A stretch of 33,754 nt of DNA from Chitinispirillaceae bacterium (lineage in GTDB: Bacteria > Fibrobacterota > Chitinivibrionia > Chitinivibrionales > Chitinispirillaceae): NCBI GenBank assembly GCA_016929595.1, contig JAFGIN010000174.1, forward strand, positions 1 to 33,754. Direction: 5' to 3'. A program made the position numbers and the translations under genes. Of this stretch, positions 1 to 7,868 are shown piece after piece (position 1 is the first letter of the stretch; each line of letters starts with the position of its first letter). The notes under the pieces are model-generated. The model did not search any database. It was given only the letters and a program-made list of their open reading frames with translations, and was not told where the DNA came from.

Positions 1-27
1 CGACCGCATCTTAAGCAAATCCCGCTT

Positions 28-53
28 GTCATTTCGACTCCGCTCAATGACCG
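28..53. repeat. REP-like palindromic repeat, copy 1
   Basis: GTCATT and AATGAC close a short imperfect palindrome around the core TTTCGACTCCGC. Nearly the same core, TTTCGACTCCGC followed by CAATGACCG, recurs at 28687-28709 in another intergenic gap. Two matching intergenic copies suggest a dispersed extragenic palindrome, not gene-specific regulation. It lies about 100 bp past the stop of the PilT-like gene. Confidence 0.5.
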
Positions 54-132
54 GGTGATGCTATTTTGGTATTCTAACAATGTAGAATTAATTGCCGCTG
101 TAATAATATAAACTGGATCTACCGGTAAACAT

Positions 133-148
133 TGTGACAGTCGTCACA
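133..148. promoter_or_regulatory. CRP/FNR-type palindrome TGTGA-N6-TCACA
   Basis: The two half-sites TGTGA (133-137) and TCACA (144-148), spaced by six bases, match the textbook CRP operator core exactly. The same bases can form a 6-bp hairpin five bases after the PilT-like stop, but no U-tract follows on the minus strand, so a terminator is less convincing. If it is an operator, its target probably lies leftward, outside the window. The match is short and could be chance. Confidence 0.3.
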
Positions 149-153
149 TCCAG

Positions 154-1221
154 TCATTTTTTTGTTCCAGGTTCACCGGAAAATCGCGATTTATCTATAG
201 CTTTCATATAGGCTGCTTCCATGGTGACCTTCCCTTCCTGTACCAGACCCATGAGATAATCATCCATGGCGATCATCCCGAGCTGGCGACCAGTCTGGAG
301 TATTGATGCAATTTTGCTGGTTTCACCGGCGCGGATCACCGGGGGGAGTGCAGTTGTGTAGAGTAATATTTCAAACGCTGCATACCGGCGTGTGCCATCA
401 GCGCTTCGTAACAGCTGCTGAGCAACAACCGCTTTTAAAGAATTTGACAGCTGAGTTCTTATCTGGTTTTTTTTCTGGGCAGGAAAAGAATCGATGACCC
501 GGTCGATAGTCTTTCCGGCAGAGTTGGTGTGCAACGTACCGAAAACAAGCACGCCCGATTCTGCAGCTGTCAACGCAAGCTCGATCGTCTCACGATCACG
601 CATTTCACCAACCAGGACAATATTGACATCACTTTTGAGGGCTCCCTGAAGTCCACTCATAAACGAGATGGTGTCAAGACCTACTTCACGATGTACAATT
701 ACCGATTTCTTTGATTGATGAACAAACTCGACTGGTTCCTCTATGGTAATTATCTTCTTCTCAAAGTTACTGTTGATATAATCGATTATCGCTGCAAGCG
801 TCGTTGATTTTCCACTCCCGGTCGGTCCTGTAACCAGTACAAGGCCGGATTTGAGCGCTGCGAATAATTTAAACACTTCAGGCGCGTCAACCTGTTCAAG
901 TGTCAGGACCTTTGATGGGATTACCCGAAAGACCGCGCCAAAGCCATGCGCCTGTCTGAGATAGTTTGCTCTGAACCGCGCTTTTGTTCCCATCGAATAA
1001 GCAAAATCACAATCACCGCTGCTAAGATACTTTTCCCACTTCTGTTTATCAGCGATCTCTTTGAGCAGTGAGGTAATTTTTTCCTCTGTTAATGCAGGAT
1101 AATCATCAACGACTTCAAGTTCACCATGCACTCTGCATTTGGGAGGCTGTCCTTGAGCCAGATGAAGATCTGAACCGTTTTTATCAATCAATATTTCAAA
1201 AAGGGTATCTATTGCTGCCAT
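154..1221 (-). CDS. pilT: PilT-type twitching-motility ATPase
   Basis: A hexameric secretion-family ATPase of the PilT type, which in type IV pilus systems powers pilin disassembly and retraction at the inner-membrane base. The 355-residue length is normal for PilT. Visible motifs are Walker A GPTGSGKST (132-140), the Asp box around TIEEPVEF (159-166), Walker B VLVGEMRDRE (about 202-211) and the His box TLHTNSA (229-235). The usual LREDPD segment before Walker B reads LKSDVN, and the C-terminal AIRNLIRE signature is replaced by a diverged PPVIRAGETSKI, so it is PilT-like and not necessarily the main retraction motor. The start has an AGGAT Shine-Dalgarno (SD) sequence 7 bases upstream. It lies 43 bp after a second PilT-like gene on the same strand, probably as one operon. 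Confidence 0.88.
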   Translation of the reverse strand: MAAIDTLFEILIDKNGSDLHLAQGQPPKCRVHGELEVVDDYPALTEEKITSLLKEIADKQKWEKYLSSGDCDFAYSMGTKARFRANYLRQAHGFGAVFRVIPSKVLTLEQVDAPEVFKLFAALKSGLVLVTGPTGSGKSTTLAAIIDYINSNFEKKIITIEEPVEFVHQSKKSVIVHREVGLDTISFMSGLQGALKSDVNIVLVGEMRDRETIELALTAAESGVLVFGTLHTNSAGKTIDRVIDSFPAQKKNQIRTQLSNSLKAVVAQQLLRSADGTRRYAAFEILLYTTALPPVIRAGETSKIASILQTGRQLGMIAMDDYLMGLVQEGKVTMEAAYMKAIDKSRFSGEPGTKK

Positions 1222-1264
1222 TGTTAATCCTGATTAAAGAATGTGCGAAGTGTAACGATGTATC

Positions 1265-2692
1265 TCATTTCACGCTAATTGAACTTTTAACCATGCTTCG
1301 TGATGTTGCTTCCTCCTGCGATATTATCCCCTGCATCGCAAGCGCACGCAACGAATCATCGAGTATCTGCATTCCGTTAGCCTTACCTGTTATCATCGCT
1401 GTCCCAAGCTGGTGTGCTTCGTCCTTGCGTATCATATTCGCAACAGCCGAATTCACAATCAATACCTCATAGGCTGCAACCATCCCGGTACCATCCATTC
1501 GCGCAATAAGCTGCTGAGAAATAATTCCCCGAAGCGATTCCGAAACCATATTCCTTATAATCCCCTGCTCCTCAGGAGGGAAAGAATCGATCAGGCGATA
1601 TATGGTTCTTGATGCTGAAATGGTATTCATGGTTGCAAATACCAGATGCCCGGTTTCTGCGGCTGAAACCGCAAGCTGCATCGTTGATAGATCTCTTAGT
1701 TCCCCAACGACAATTACATCCGGATCCTCACGCAATGCTGCTCTGAGCGCACTCTCCTGACTTTGAGTGTCTTTACCGATTTCACGCTGTGTCATCTGTG
1801 CCATTTCTGGTGTATAAAGATACTCGATGGGTGATTCCAGTGTGATGACATGTTCCTTGCGATGCTGGTTGATCATTTGTACCAACGTTGCCAGTGAAGC
1901 CGATTTACCACAACACGTTGGCCCGGTAACAAGCACCAGCCCCTGCGCCCACTCGGTCAGAGTTTTACATGATAGCGGCATACCGGTTTCCTCAAAGCTC
2001 ATGATGCTTTTCGGTATACATCGTGCAGTAACATCCCACCCGAAGCGCTGTTTTATAACTGTTACCCGAAATCTCCCTGCCTCTTCTCCATCGTATACAA
2101 ATTCAATGTCCCCGCTGGAGGTGAACTGTTCAAACTGTTCACCAGTAAGAATCTGTCTGACACATTGTTCTGCCTTCTCTGATGTCACGATGGTATCTGT
2201 TACCCTGAGCAACGTACCATATTTACGTACAATCACAGGATTGTTCACCGAAAGATGCAGATCTGATGCATCAAAGTTTCTGGCAAATGAAAACATCTCC
2301 TGAATTGTATCTGTTATGCTGATATCTGCAGATATTACACTCTGTGACGGTTCAGGCTGCTGATCAGAAACCTCAGCAATCTTCGAGACCGAATTTGATT
2401 CTTCCCTCTGTGTCTTCAAACCAGGCTCCACTTGCCTGGTAACACGGTCTACCGGTTGAGATTGAGGTTGAGACTCAGAGGGCAGCCTGGGGGCCGAAGT
2501 CTGGTTGAGATATTCGACCATTTTTTTGTAGATCGGTTCAGGAAGGAGGCCACACTCAACCAGTAGCTTTCCGATGTCACGGGTTGGGGAGATGTATGGC
2601 CACATACCCCGCACATGATCCACAGTTGCGAACTTCCTGGAAATGATCAGATTGGCAAGTTTATTATTATCAACAGGTTGCTGAATTTGCAT
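1265..2692 (-). CDS. PilT-like ATPase paralogue with N-terminal extension and altered His box
   Basis: A 475-residue protein with a PilT-like core (about 125-470) behind an extra N-terminal region. Residues 10-65 resemble the small helical N-domains of GspE/PilB-type ATPases (GKLLVECGLL at 41-50), and 66-125 is a Pro/Gln/Ser-rich linker. Walker A is GPTCCGKS (257-264), still GxxxxGKS but unlike the usual GPTGSGKST. The Asp box reads LESPIEY (285-291), and Walker B is good (DPDVIVVGELRD, 323-334). The His box reads ATMNTIS instead of TLHTNS, so the conserved histidine is missing. It is first in the probable operon with the PilT-type gene. A regulatory or PilU-like partner of the downstream PilT is an inference. 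The SD at the start (GAGAT) is weak. Confidence 0.82.
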   Translation of the reverse strand: MQIQQPVDNNKLANLIISRKFATVDHVRGMWPYISPTRDIGKLLVECGLLPEPIYKKMVEYLNQTSAPRLPSESQPQSQPVDRVTRQVEPGLKTQREESNSVSKIAEVSDQQPEPSQSVISADISITDTIQEMFSFARNFDASDLHLSVNNPVIVRKYGTLLRVTDTIVTSEKAEQCVRQILTGEQFEQFTSSGDIEFVYDGEEAGRFRVTVIKQRFGWDVTARCIPKSIMSFEETGMPLSCKTLTEWAQGLVLVTGPTCCGKSASLATLVQMINQHRKEHVITLESPIEYLYTPEMAQMTQREIGKDTQSQESALRAALREDPDVIVVGELRDLSTMQLAVSAAETGHLVFATMNTISASRTIYRLIDSFPPEEQGIIRNMVSESLRGIISQQLIARMDGTGMVAAYEVLIVNSAVANMIRKDEAHQLGTAMITGKANGMQILDDSLRALAMQGIISQEEATSRSMVKSSISVK

Positions 2693-2920
2693 TGTATCTC
2701 ATTTCATGTCTGTTCTTCATTGTACATGAAAGGAGATTGCATGTCAAAGTTTCAGTGCTACTTTTTGAGCAACGCCAGTTTGCATCCAGGCGTCGCTCGT
2801 TGAGCAATTTTTTCACTACCAGCTATAAACCATTATCAAATTACCAATCACGTTCACCGATCAAAAAAAGTTACACACTTTTTTCTTGCTATTTTTTCGA
2901 TTTAAAGATACCATAAAAAA

Positions 2921-3032
2921 GGAGTTAATAGTTTTGCAGGCGGTTTTTACTGCTCCGGGAATGTAGATGAAGAGCGATAAAAGCCGAATTGTCACTCATG
3001 GTTCAATCGTAATCCCGCCATGAGTGTTTTTT
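2921..3032 (+). ncRNA. Candidate small RNA with two stems and a terminator
   Basis: A plus-strand terminator with no gene in front of it implies a short transcript. From about 2921 (expected start for TTGCTA-17-TACCAT) to the U-tract the RNA would be about 110 nt. Stem 1 pairs 2942-2955 with 2972-2985: 13 of 14 positions pair, including two wobbles, with one mismatch and a 16-nt loop. Stem 2 is the terminator. The sequence does not match a riboswitch or housekeeping RNA I recognise, and the next gene to the right is on the opposite strand, so it is not a leader. A good SD (AAGGAG, 2919-2924) precedes a TTG-started 10-codon frame, so a tiny leader peptide cannot be excluded. Confidence 0.4.
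2993..3032 (+). terminator. Intrinsic terminator, plus strand
   Basis: A perfect 9-bp stem CACTCATGG (2993-3001) / CCATGAGTG (3018-3026) is followed directly by six Ts (3027-3032). On the minus strand no U-run follows the stem, so it is oriented for plus-strand transcripts although the adjacent gene is on the minus strand. Confidence 0.7.
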
Positions 3033-3035
3033 ATT

Positions 3036-4496
3036 TTAAACATCATCACGTTCGTGAAACGCGATCTCACTTTCCTGACCATACAGGTGGCTGAACAGAT
3101 CGCTTGAGTCCTGATCATCGGCAATAACCAGCTCACCATCATCGTCTTCAATGATTAAACCGTCAATATAGTCAAACTCTTCATCTGTCTCATCAATTTT
3201 CGGATCGAATACCTGTGGTGTCAATACCCATCCTTGCGCACCATATTCTGTTGTATTTTCAAATGACACACAATCGCCAGCAAACTTTATTGGTACATAG
3301 CTGAAACCACGCTCAGTAACATCTCTTTGAGAAACAGCATTCTTATCAGAGACAATTTGTGGAGGCACCGTTGCAACCGCTATCTCATCGTCAAACTGTT
3401 CCGAAATCTGCGATTCGGCAATAACCAGCGGTTTTCCGCTCCCATAAACGAGATTTTTGCGAATAATGCAACTGGTTCCCGGCTCGACTCTTATACCGCA
3501 GTTTCGTGTCTGTGTTTCACCACTGCTGTTTCCGCAATTTACAAACGTATTATTTTCAACAAAAAGATTCGATGCTGCTGCCAGCTGTTCTTTACCAGAG
3601 CCACAGACGGTAACCGCTTCTGAACCTGTACCGATAATACAATTATTAATTACGGTATGCCCCGAGCCGTTTACACGGATCCCATTACCGCACCTGTCAA
3701 TTCTATTACTGTCAATGACGGTACTGCAGCCGGCCATTACCCTGATCGAATGGTTACGGCAATTGCGGAGCAGATTACCGCGAACCAGTGTATCTCCGCA
3801 TTTAACCAGCAGACCATCATTTAAACAATCATCGAAATCGTTGTACTCGACGATATGCCCATACTGACTGACTGTGGAGTTACTGCTTCCAACAAGAATT
3901 CCATATCCGTATTTCTTTATTGTATTTTTGCGCAGAATATGATTTTTTACAGGATCGCCATCGTCCAGGTCCCCCTCAGAGATCATCATTGCAACAGATT
4001 CACCTGCTGACTTTTCGAGAATGGCATCACTGGTTTCAAAGGTACAGGATTCTACAATATTATCATTTCCGCCTGAGCCACCAAAAAACATGGTGCAAGA
4101 CGCCTTCCCCGCGCTGCCGCACTCCACAAAGGTAAGATATTCAAAACGGTTGCGATTACACTTTCCGATAACCGACAGAGCCCCGTAGGGAGCATTTTTA
4201 AATGTCAATCGACTAATAATCAGATCTGATGTATCATAGAGAAACCAGCAACCACCGATAATCTGCACCAGCGCATCATCATCTGCCGTGATTCTGATCG
4301 GCTTGCGAACTGTCCCGGAAACCTGTATTGTCAGATCCCCATCATAGATTCCCTCTTTGAGAACAAGCGTTTTCCCCGGCTCCAGATGCTCGAGCGCAGC
4401 ATCGATGGAACTATAGGGCTGTTCCCAGGTCCCATACTCATCTTCTGCATATTCGGGGGAAACCCACACTATATCAGAATTTTCTCTATCAAACAT
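3036..4496 (-). CDS. Right-handed parallel beta-helix repeat protein
   Basis: A 486-residue protein of the pectate-lyase-like/NosD-type beta-helix superfamily. The N-terminus has the usual entry (WVSPEYAEDEYGTWEQPYSS, then AGxTLVLKEGIY-like PGKTLVLKEGIYDG). From about residue 80 to 370 there are repeated coils with Asn/Gly ladders such as IVESCTFET, HIVEYNDFDDC and LFVENNTFVNCGN. The last 60 residues are very acidic (DETDEEFDYIDG, EDDDGELVIADDQD). There is no signal peptide, lipobox or membrane span, so it is predicted cytosolic or exported by an unusual route. Catalytic residues cannot be assigned. It lies 73 bp downstream of a GerW/YtfJ-family gene. The start is supported by GGAAGGAG, and a small CCCGT/ACGGG hairpin sits just before that SD. 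Function unknown. Confidence 0.75.
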   Translation of the reverse strand: MFDRENSDIVWVSPEYAEDEYGTWEQPYSSIDAALEHLEPGKTLVLKEGIYDGDLTIQVSGTVRKPIRITADDDALVQIIGGCWFLYDTSDLIISRLTFKNAPYGALSVIGKCNRNRFEYLTFVECGSAGKASCTMFFGGSGGNDNIVESCTFETSDAILEKSAGESVAMMISEGDLDDGDPVKNHILRKNTIKKYGYGILVGSSNSTVSQYGHIVEYNDFDDCLNDGLLVKCGDTLVRGNLLRNCRNHSIRVMAGCSTVIDSNRIDRCGNGIRVNGSGHTVINNCIIGTGSEAVTVCGSGKEQLAAASNLFVENNTFVNCGNSSGETQTRNCGIRVEPGTSCIIRKNLVYGSGKPLVIAESQISEQFDDEIAVATVPPQIVSDKNAVSQRDVTERGFSYVPIKFAGDCVSFENTTEYGAQGWVLTPQVFDPKIDETDEEFDYIDGLIIEDDDGELVIADDQDSSDLFSHLYGQESEIAFHERDDV

Positions 4497-4569
4497 CTAA
4501 TCTCCTTCCCGTTTCTACGGGAATGCTATGAATATGAAAATTGTACAGACGTGCGGATGCACGATCATT

Positions 4570-4929
4570 TTACGTTTCTTTTCCATCGCCTTTTTTGATA
4601 ATTTTTGAAACCCAGTTAACCAGATCAGGGGTCATGTTCACAATTTTTGTAACAATCGGATCCATGTCGGTAAGAGAGTGCACCTGAACCTTATCATTAA
4701 TAACTGATATAAAAGCAACAGGGGTAACGGTAATTCCGCCTCCGGTTCCTTCTCCTGAGCCATATGATGCTTCTTTACCTCCGGATGCAGCGGCAAATCC
4801 GACTGATACCCGGGATACAGGAATTATCGTGGTATCCCCGGCAACGATGGGTTGCCCGATAACCACCTCTGTTTTGGCCAGATACTGAATTTTTTCTAAA
4901 GCCGCCTGAATCACGTCCGTCAGTGCCAT
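4570..4929 (-). CDS. ytfJ: GerW/YtfJ family protein
   Basis: A 119-residue protein recognised by the family pattern: an N-terminal helix (ALTDVIQAALEKIQ), a beta segment VVIGQPIVAGDTTIIPVSRV (22-41), a Gly-rich loop (AAASGGKEASYGSGEGTGGG, 46-65) and VTPVAFISVINDKVQV (67-82). In Bacillus and Clostridium the family is tied to spore germination, but members are widespread in non-sporulating bacteria, where the role is unclear, so sporulation should not be inferred. There is no signal peptide. It has a strong AGGAGA SD seven bases before ATG. It is probably the first gene of a two-gene operon with the beta-helix protein. A CGTGC/GCACG hairpin (4550-4563) lies between them. Confidence 0.85.
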   Translation of the reverse strand: MALTDVIQAALEKIQYLAKTEVVIGQPIVAGDTTIIPVSRVSVGFAAASGGKEASYGSGEGTGGGITVTPVAFISVINDKVQVHSLTDMDPIVTKIVNMTPDLVNWVSKIIKKGDGKET

Positions 4930-5037
4930 GGTATCTCCTTATAGAATCGATTCACATCTCTGTAATCCTGAAAATCGTCACAGGTTGACGCAGTTTTCAT
5001 TACAATATCAGGTAAAATATATCTGATGAGGAGATGA

Positions 5038-5097
5038 ATGGGAATTTTTCAGCAAAGAAGGCCCACTTATTCTGCCCTGAAATTTCTATATACATAG
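5038..5097 (+). other. Possible 19-codon ORF with good SD
   Basis: ATG at 5038 is preceded by GAGGAG at suitable spacing and opens a 19-codon frame (MGIFQQRRPTYSALKFLYT) ending in TAG. A terminator-like inverted repeat follows at 5131-5166. This could be a leader peptide or tiny gene ahead of the lamin-tail-domain protein, but the frame is too short to support by itself. Confidence 0.2.
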
Positions 5098-5130
5098 ACT
5101 TCCATATCTGCAATCACCTATATTTTCTAT

Positions 5131-5175
5131 TCAGGGGTCGACAAAAATTTTCACCTCTTCCCCTGACCAGTTTTT
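5131..5175 (+). terminator. Weak terminator or attenuator-like inverted repeat
   Basis: TCAGGGG (5131-5137) and CCCCTGA (5160-5166) form a perfect 7-bp stem with a 22-nt loop, followed after four bases by five Ts. It lies upstream of the gene starting at 5215 on the same strand. The loop is long, so termination efficiency is doubtful. The rest of the gap from 4930 shows only an ATCAG/CTGAT dyad near 5007-5027. Confidence 0.3.
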
Positions 5176-5214
5176 AATTCAGCTTCCCGCTTTAAAAAGG
5201 GGCTTTTTGTTACA

Positions 5215-6972
5215 ATGTTTCGCAGGAATATGACCGGAAGGCTAAGGGTCTGTACGCACTGGCGTTTAAGTCATTTTTTTTTCTTAAATTTGCTCACCCT
5301 GAGCTGTGTACTCCCAACATTCTCAGAAATTGTCATAACCGAACTGCAAAGGGATCCTGCCGGTTCAGAATCATCTCTATGCGGAGGCCTGAGTCATGAG
5401 TTTGTAGAGATAACAAATTTCGGTCCCGAGACCCTCTTTATTTCAAATCTTTTTATTACTGATGGAAATGAATCTGACTCAATTATTCCCTGCAACGCCG
5501 CTAACAGTGCCCACCAGCATTGTATCTATGGCAAGCGTTTGCTTACCCCCGGTCAGACAGCCCTGATTCTTGATCCGGACTACCACATTGCGGCAGACTC
5601 GCTCAGCTGTACGATGAAAATAGCCGACGGAACCGTTCTCTGGCAATGCGGTGACAACGAGATCGGAAACGGCCTTGCATCAAACGACGGTATCATCATC
5701 TACAAGGGTACCAGAACCCGGATAGACACTGTCATCGCAGGAGCATTCGATGGTGAAGAGACACTGCCAAAGCCAAATTCCGGGAAGCTCGTCTGTACAG
5801 TTGATCACACAATCGAAGGTGTTTCAGTTTCTCCGCTTAGCTGCCTGCGTTATCCAATTGTTTACCAGAACAACATATCAATTTTGTCCCCGGGCACATT
5901 TGAGAATCTCTACAACGGATGGGTACTCGATTATTTTTTTGACACAAAGAGACAAGCACCAAGAAGCGTGATCTGCACACTCATGATACGACCAGTTTTG
6001 ACAAGCCACCTCGAATCATCAACCTGGACCGTAACCAGCACTGCCGGATCATCACGGATTGTTCTTGCCAGTGGAAAGGTGCAGCCTCAGTATAGCACCC
6101 AGGCTGTTGCAATCGAATTACCTCTTGATACGGTACAGTATAGCCTTACGGCAGGTGAATCGATGCGTAACATCGATATTTCAGTACTATGGACTCCTGC
6201 TGCGTCACTGAGGTTCAATGAACTGTTTCCAAGAAGTATCGCCGGTACCGAACCCGAGTGGTTCGAGATTGTAAACATTTCCCCGATGGTCATAAATATC
6301 GCACAATGGCGTGTTGGCAATCTGGAAAACTCCATCGTACTTACATCGACTCCGCATTTTCTTAAAAAGGGTGCGTACTGCATTTTTACCTCGGATAAAG
6401 ACGTATTCAGATCACGCTACCCGCATGTCCCTAATGTCATTCAACCATTACAATGGTACACACTCAACAATAACCGGGACACACTGTATCTGTTTAATCA
6501 GGCAGGAGTGCCGGCAGATACAATCAGCTACAATTCTCATGATTTCAAGGACTGGAAAAACCAGTCACTCGAGCGTGTAGATGCATCGAAGAGCGGATCT
6601 GTTTACAAAAACTGGGATAGTGCAGAAAACAGTACCCCGGGAATACCAAATGGTGCCAGCAGCTGGAGAAATACTCCATCAATTTTTATCGATGCCGGCC
6701 CTGTACCATTCTCACCAGATAATGATGGGCGTGACGATTTTTACAAAATAACCTGCAGAATTCCTCCGGAGCAGTTAATCAGCATTTCGATAATATCATT
6801 TGGCGGCAAAGTTATCAAAACATTCAAAGGACCCTCTCAACCCGAATACCTCTGGGATGGCCGGGACTCACGTGGCAGATTGCTCGACAATGGACCTTTT
6901 TTCGTGATAATCAACATAGATGGGAACAAAAAGAAAAGCGTCATAAGAAAAAAGGGTGTTTTATGGCGATAA
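5215..6972 (+). CDS. Secreted protein with two lamin-tail domains and a FlgD/CHU_C-like C-terminus
   Basis: A 585-residue exported protein. An N-terminal hydrophobic stretch (20-37, FFFLNLLTLSCVLPTFS) is a likely signal peptide. Two lamin-tail-domain (LTD) modules are visible: the first at about 38-235 (IVITELQRDPAG, HEFVEITNFGPETLFISN), the second at about 331-480 (LRFNELFPRSIAGTEPEWFE, SLERVDASKSG, STPGIPN). Residues 492-582 form a CHU_C/FlgD-type Ig-like domain (DAGPVPFSPDNDGRDDFYKI, LWDGRDSRGRLLDNGPFFV). LTDs in bacteria often occur on extracellular or surface proteins, and such C-terminal domains are common on envelope proteins of the FCB group. It overlaps the next gene by 10 bp, so the two are translationally coupled. 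The SD before ATG is poor, and an in-frame ATG at 5230 is an alternative start. Confidence 0.78.
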   Translation: MFRRNMTGRLRVCTHWRLSHFFFLNLLTLSCVLPTFSEIVITELQRDPAGSESSLCGGLSHEFVEITNFGPETLFISNLFITDGNESDSIIPCNAANSAHQHCIYGKRLLTPGQTALILDPDYHIAADSLSCTMKIADGTVLWQCGDNEIGNGLASNDGIIIYKGTRTRIDTVIAGAFDGEETLPKPNSGKLVCTVDHTIEGVSVSPLSCLRYPIVYQNNISILSPGTFENLYNGWVLDYFFDTKRQAPRSVICTLMIRPVLTSHLESSTWTVTSTAGSSRIVLASGKVQPQYSTQAVAIELPLDTVQYSLTAGESMRNIDISVLWTPAASLRFNELFPRSIAGTEPEWFEIVNISPMVINIAQWRVGNLENSIVLTSTPHFLKKGAYCIFTSDKDVFRSRYPHVPNVIQPLQWYTLNNNRDTLYLFNQAGVPADTISYNSHDFKDWKNQSLERVDASKSGSVYKNWDSAENSTPGIPNGASSWRNTPSIFIDAGPVPFSPDNDGRDDFYKITCRIPPEQLISISIISFGGKVIKTFKGPSQPEYLWDGRDSRGRLLDNGPFFVIINIDGNKKKSVIRKKGVLWR

Positions 6973-7805
6973 CCCGTCTGTACCTTTTTTCTATTATCCT
7001 GTTTCCGGTAACAACCATTTTCGCTCAGGATCCCTTTCCTGAGGGGTATTTTATGGCATGCCAGGGTACGATTTTCCAGGACAACTGGATATCATCCCGT
7101 GAGCCCTGTTGCTCAGCTCTTCTCTGGAATGATTCTGTACGGATGGGTATTTCAGGGGGCGTCATCTCCTATTACGACAGGATGGATAACCTTTCAAACA
7201 GATCTCTTTACCGTGTCTCCGGAGGCGGCTGGATATCATTTGACAATCTACGTCTGAACTGTTCCATTTCCCAGCTTGAAGCCTTCAGCATCTATTTCGA
7301 ACAGAATGCCTTTTTGTCAATGGGTATACGTATTTACAAATCAGCTTCAGTCAGCCTCGACCTGAACGGCTGTCACAATGGATTGCACTCATCAATGGAA
7401 GAACGGAGAACCAGAGGTGATCTCGGACTATCAGTGCTCTACAGATTCAGAGCGGTTCTGGTAACCGGGTCTCTCTCGAAGGTAACAATTAAAAAGGCTG
7501 GACGCCAGATGAATGCAAACGATCTTACCGCAGCATTTGGCGTACATACTAAATACGGCAGGATTGGAGCACAGGGGGTAACAGTGTCAATAATGCCCTA
7601 TACAAACGAACCAGTACAGTTAATTATTGGTGAGGAGTTTCGTATTACAGAAAGAATCGGTATAAACGCATCATTTTCAAGTAACCCGTTATTTATCGGT
7701 ATTGGATTTTTCGCAGGGTTTAAAAACAACGATATAAGCGTGAGTCTGGTAAACCATCCGGACCTTGGCTGGTCACGAGGGTTCTCCATTGCACACTGCA
7801 GGTAA
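6963..7805 (+). CDS. Predicted outer-membrane beta-barrel protein
   Basis: 280 residues with a clear signal peptide (LYLFSIILFPVTTIFAQ, cleavage near residue 21-22). The mature part is built of alternating amphipathic strands with Gly and aromatic residues (VSGGGWISFDNLRLNCSISQ, RIGINASFSSNPLFIGIGFF, NDISVSLVNHPDLGWSRGFS). That pattern fits a small outer-membrane barrel of the kind seen in Bacteroidetes, Chlorobi and Fibrobacteres. The family is not identified. The ATG lies inside the last codons of the upstream LTD protein, where TGG CGA TAA and ATG GCG ATA share bases. The barrel is therefore probably co-produced with that protein and may anchor or export it. That partnership is inferred from context only. 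Confidence 0.65.
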   Translation: MAITRLYLFSIILFPVTTIFAQDPFPEGYFMACQGTIFQDNWISSREPCCSALLWNDSVRMGISGGVISYYDRMDNLSNRSLYRVSGGGWISFDNLRLNCSISQLEAFSIYFEQNAFLSMGIRIYKSASVSLDLNGCHNGLHSSMEERRTRGDLGLSVLYRFRAVLVTGSLSKVTIKKAGRQMNANDLTAAFGVHTKYGRIGAQGVTVSIMPYTNEPVQLIIGEEFRITERIGINASFSSNPLFIGIGFFAGFKNNDISVSLVNHPDLGWSRGFSIAHCR

Positions 7806-7868
7806 TTTATCTATACTTTGGTAGACACCAATGATCTACACCATGAGATATAAGGAGCATTTTTTCTA

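Larger units (their letters stand above)
2693..3035. other. 343-bp intergenic region between convergent-free flanks
   Basis: No protein gene is convincing here. The gap holds a plus-strand terminator (2993-3032), a strong hairpin before it (2942-2985) and two possible sigma-70 promoters: TTGAGC (2800-2805) 18 bp from TATAAA (2824-2829), and TTGCTA (2886-2891) 17 bp from TACCAT (2909-2914). The octamer TTGAGCAA occurs twice, at about 2765 and 2800. The upstream part is A/T rich and otherwise unremarkable. Confidence 0.4.

Noticed and set aside
2967-3023. 18-codon frame MKSDKSRIVTHGSIVIPP with a faint AbrB-like look
   Set aside because: Runs into the terminator stem, has no clean SD, and is too short to support as a gene or remnant.
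4570-4929. Evidence of sporulation from the GerW/YtfJ homologue
   Set aside because: The family is common in non-sporulating bacteria, and no other sporulation gene is in the window.
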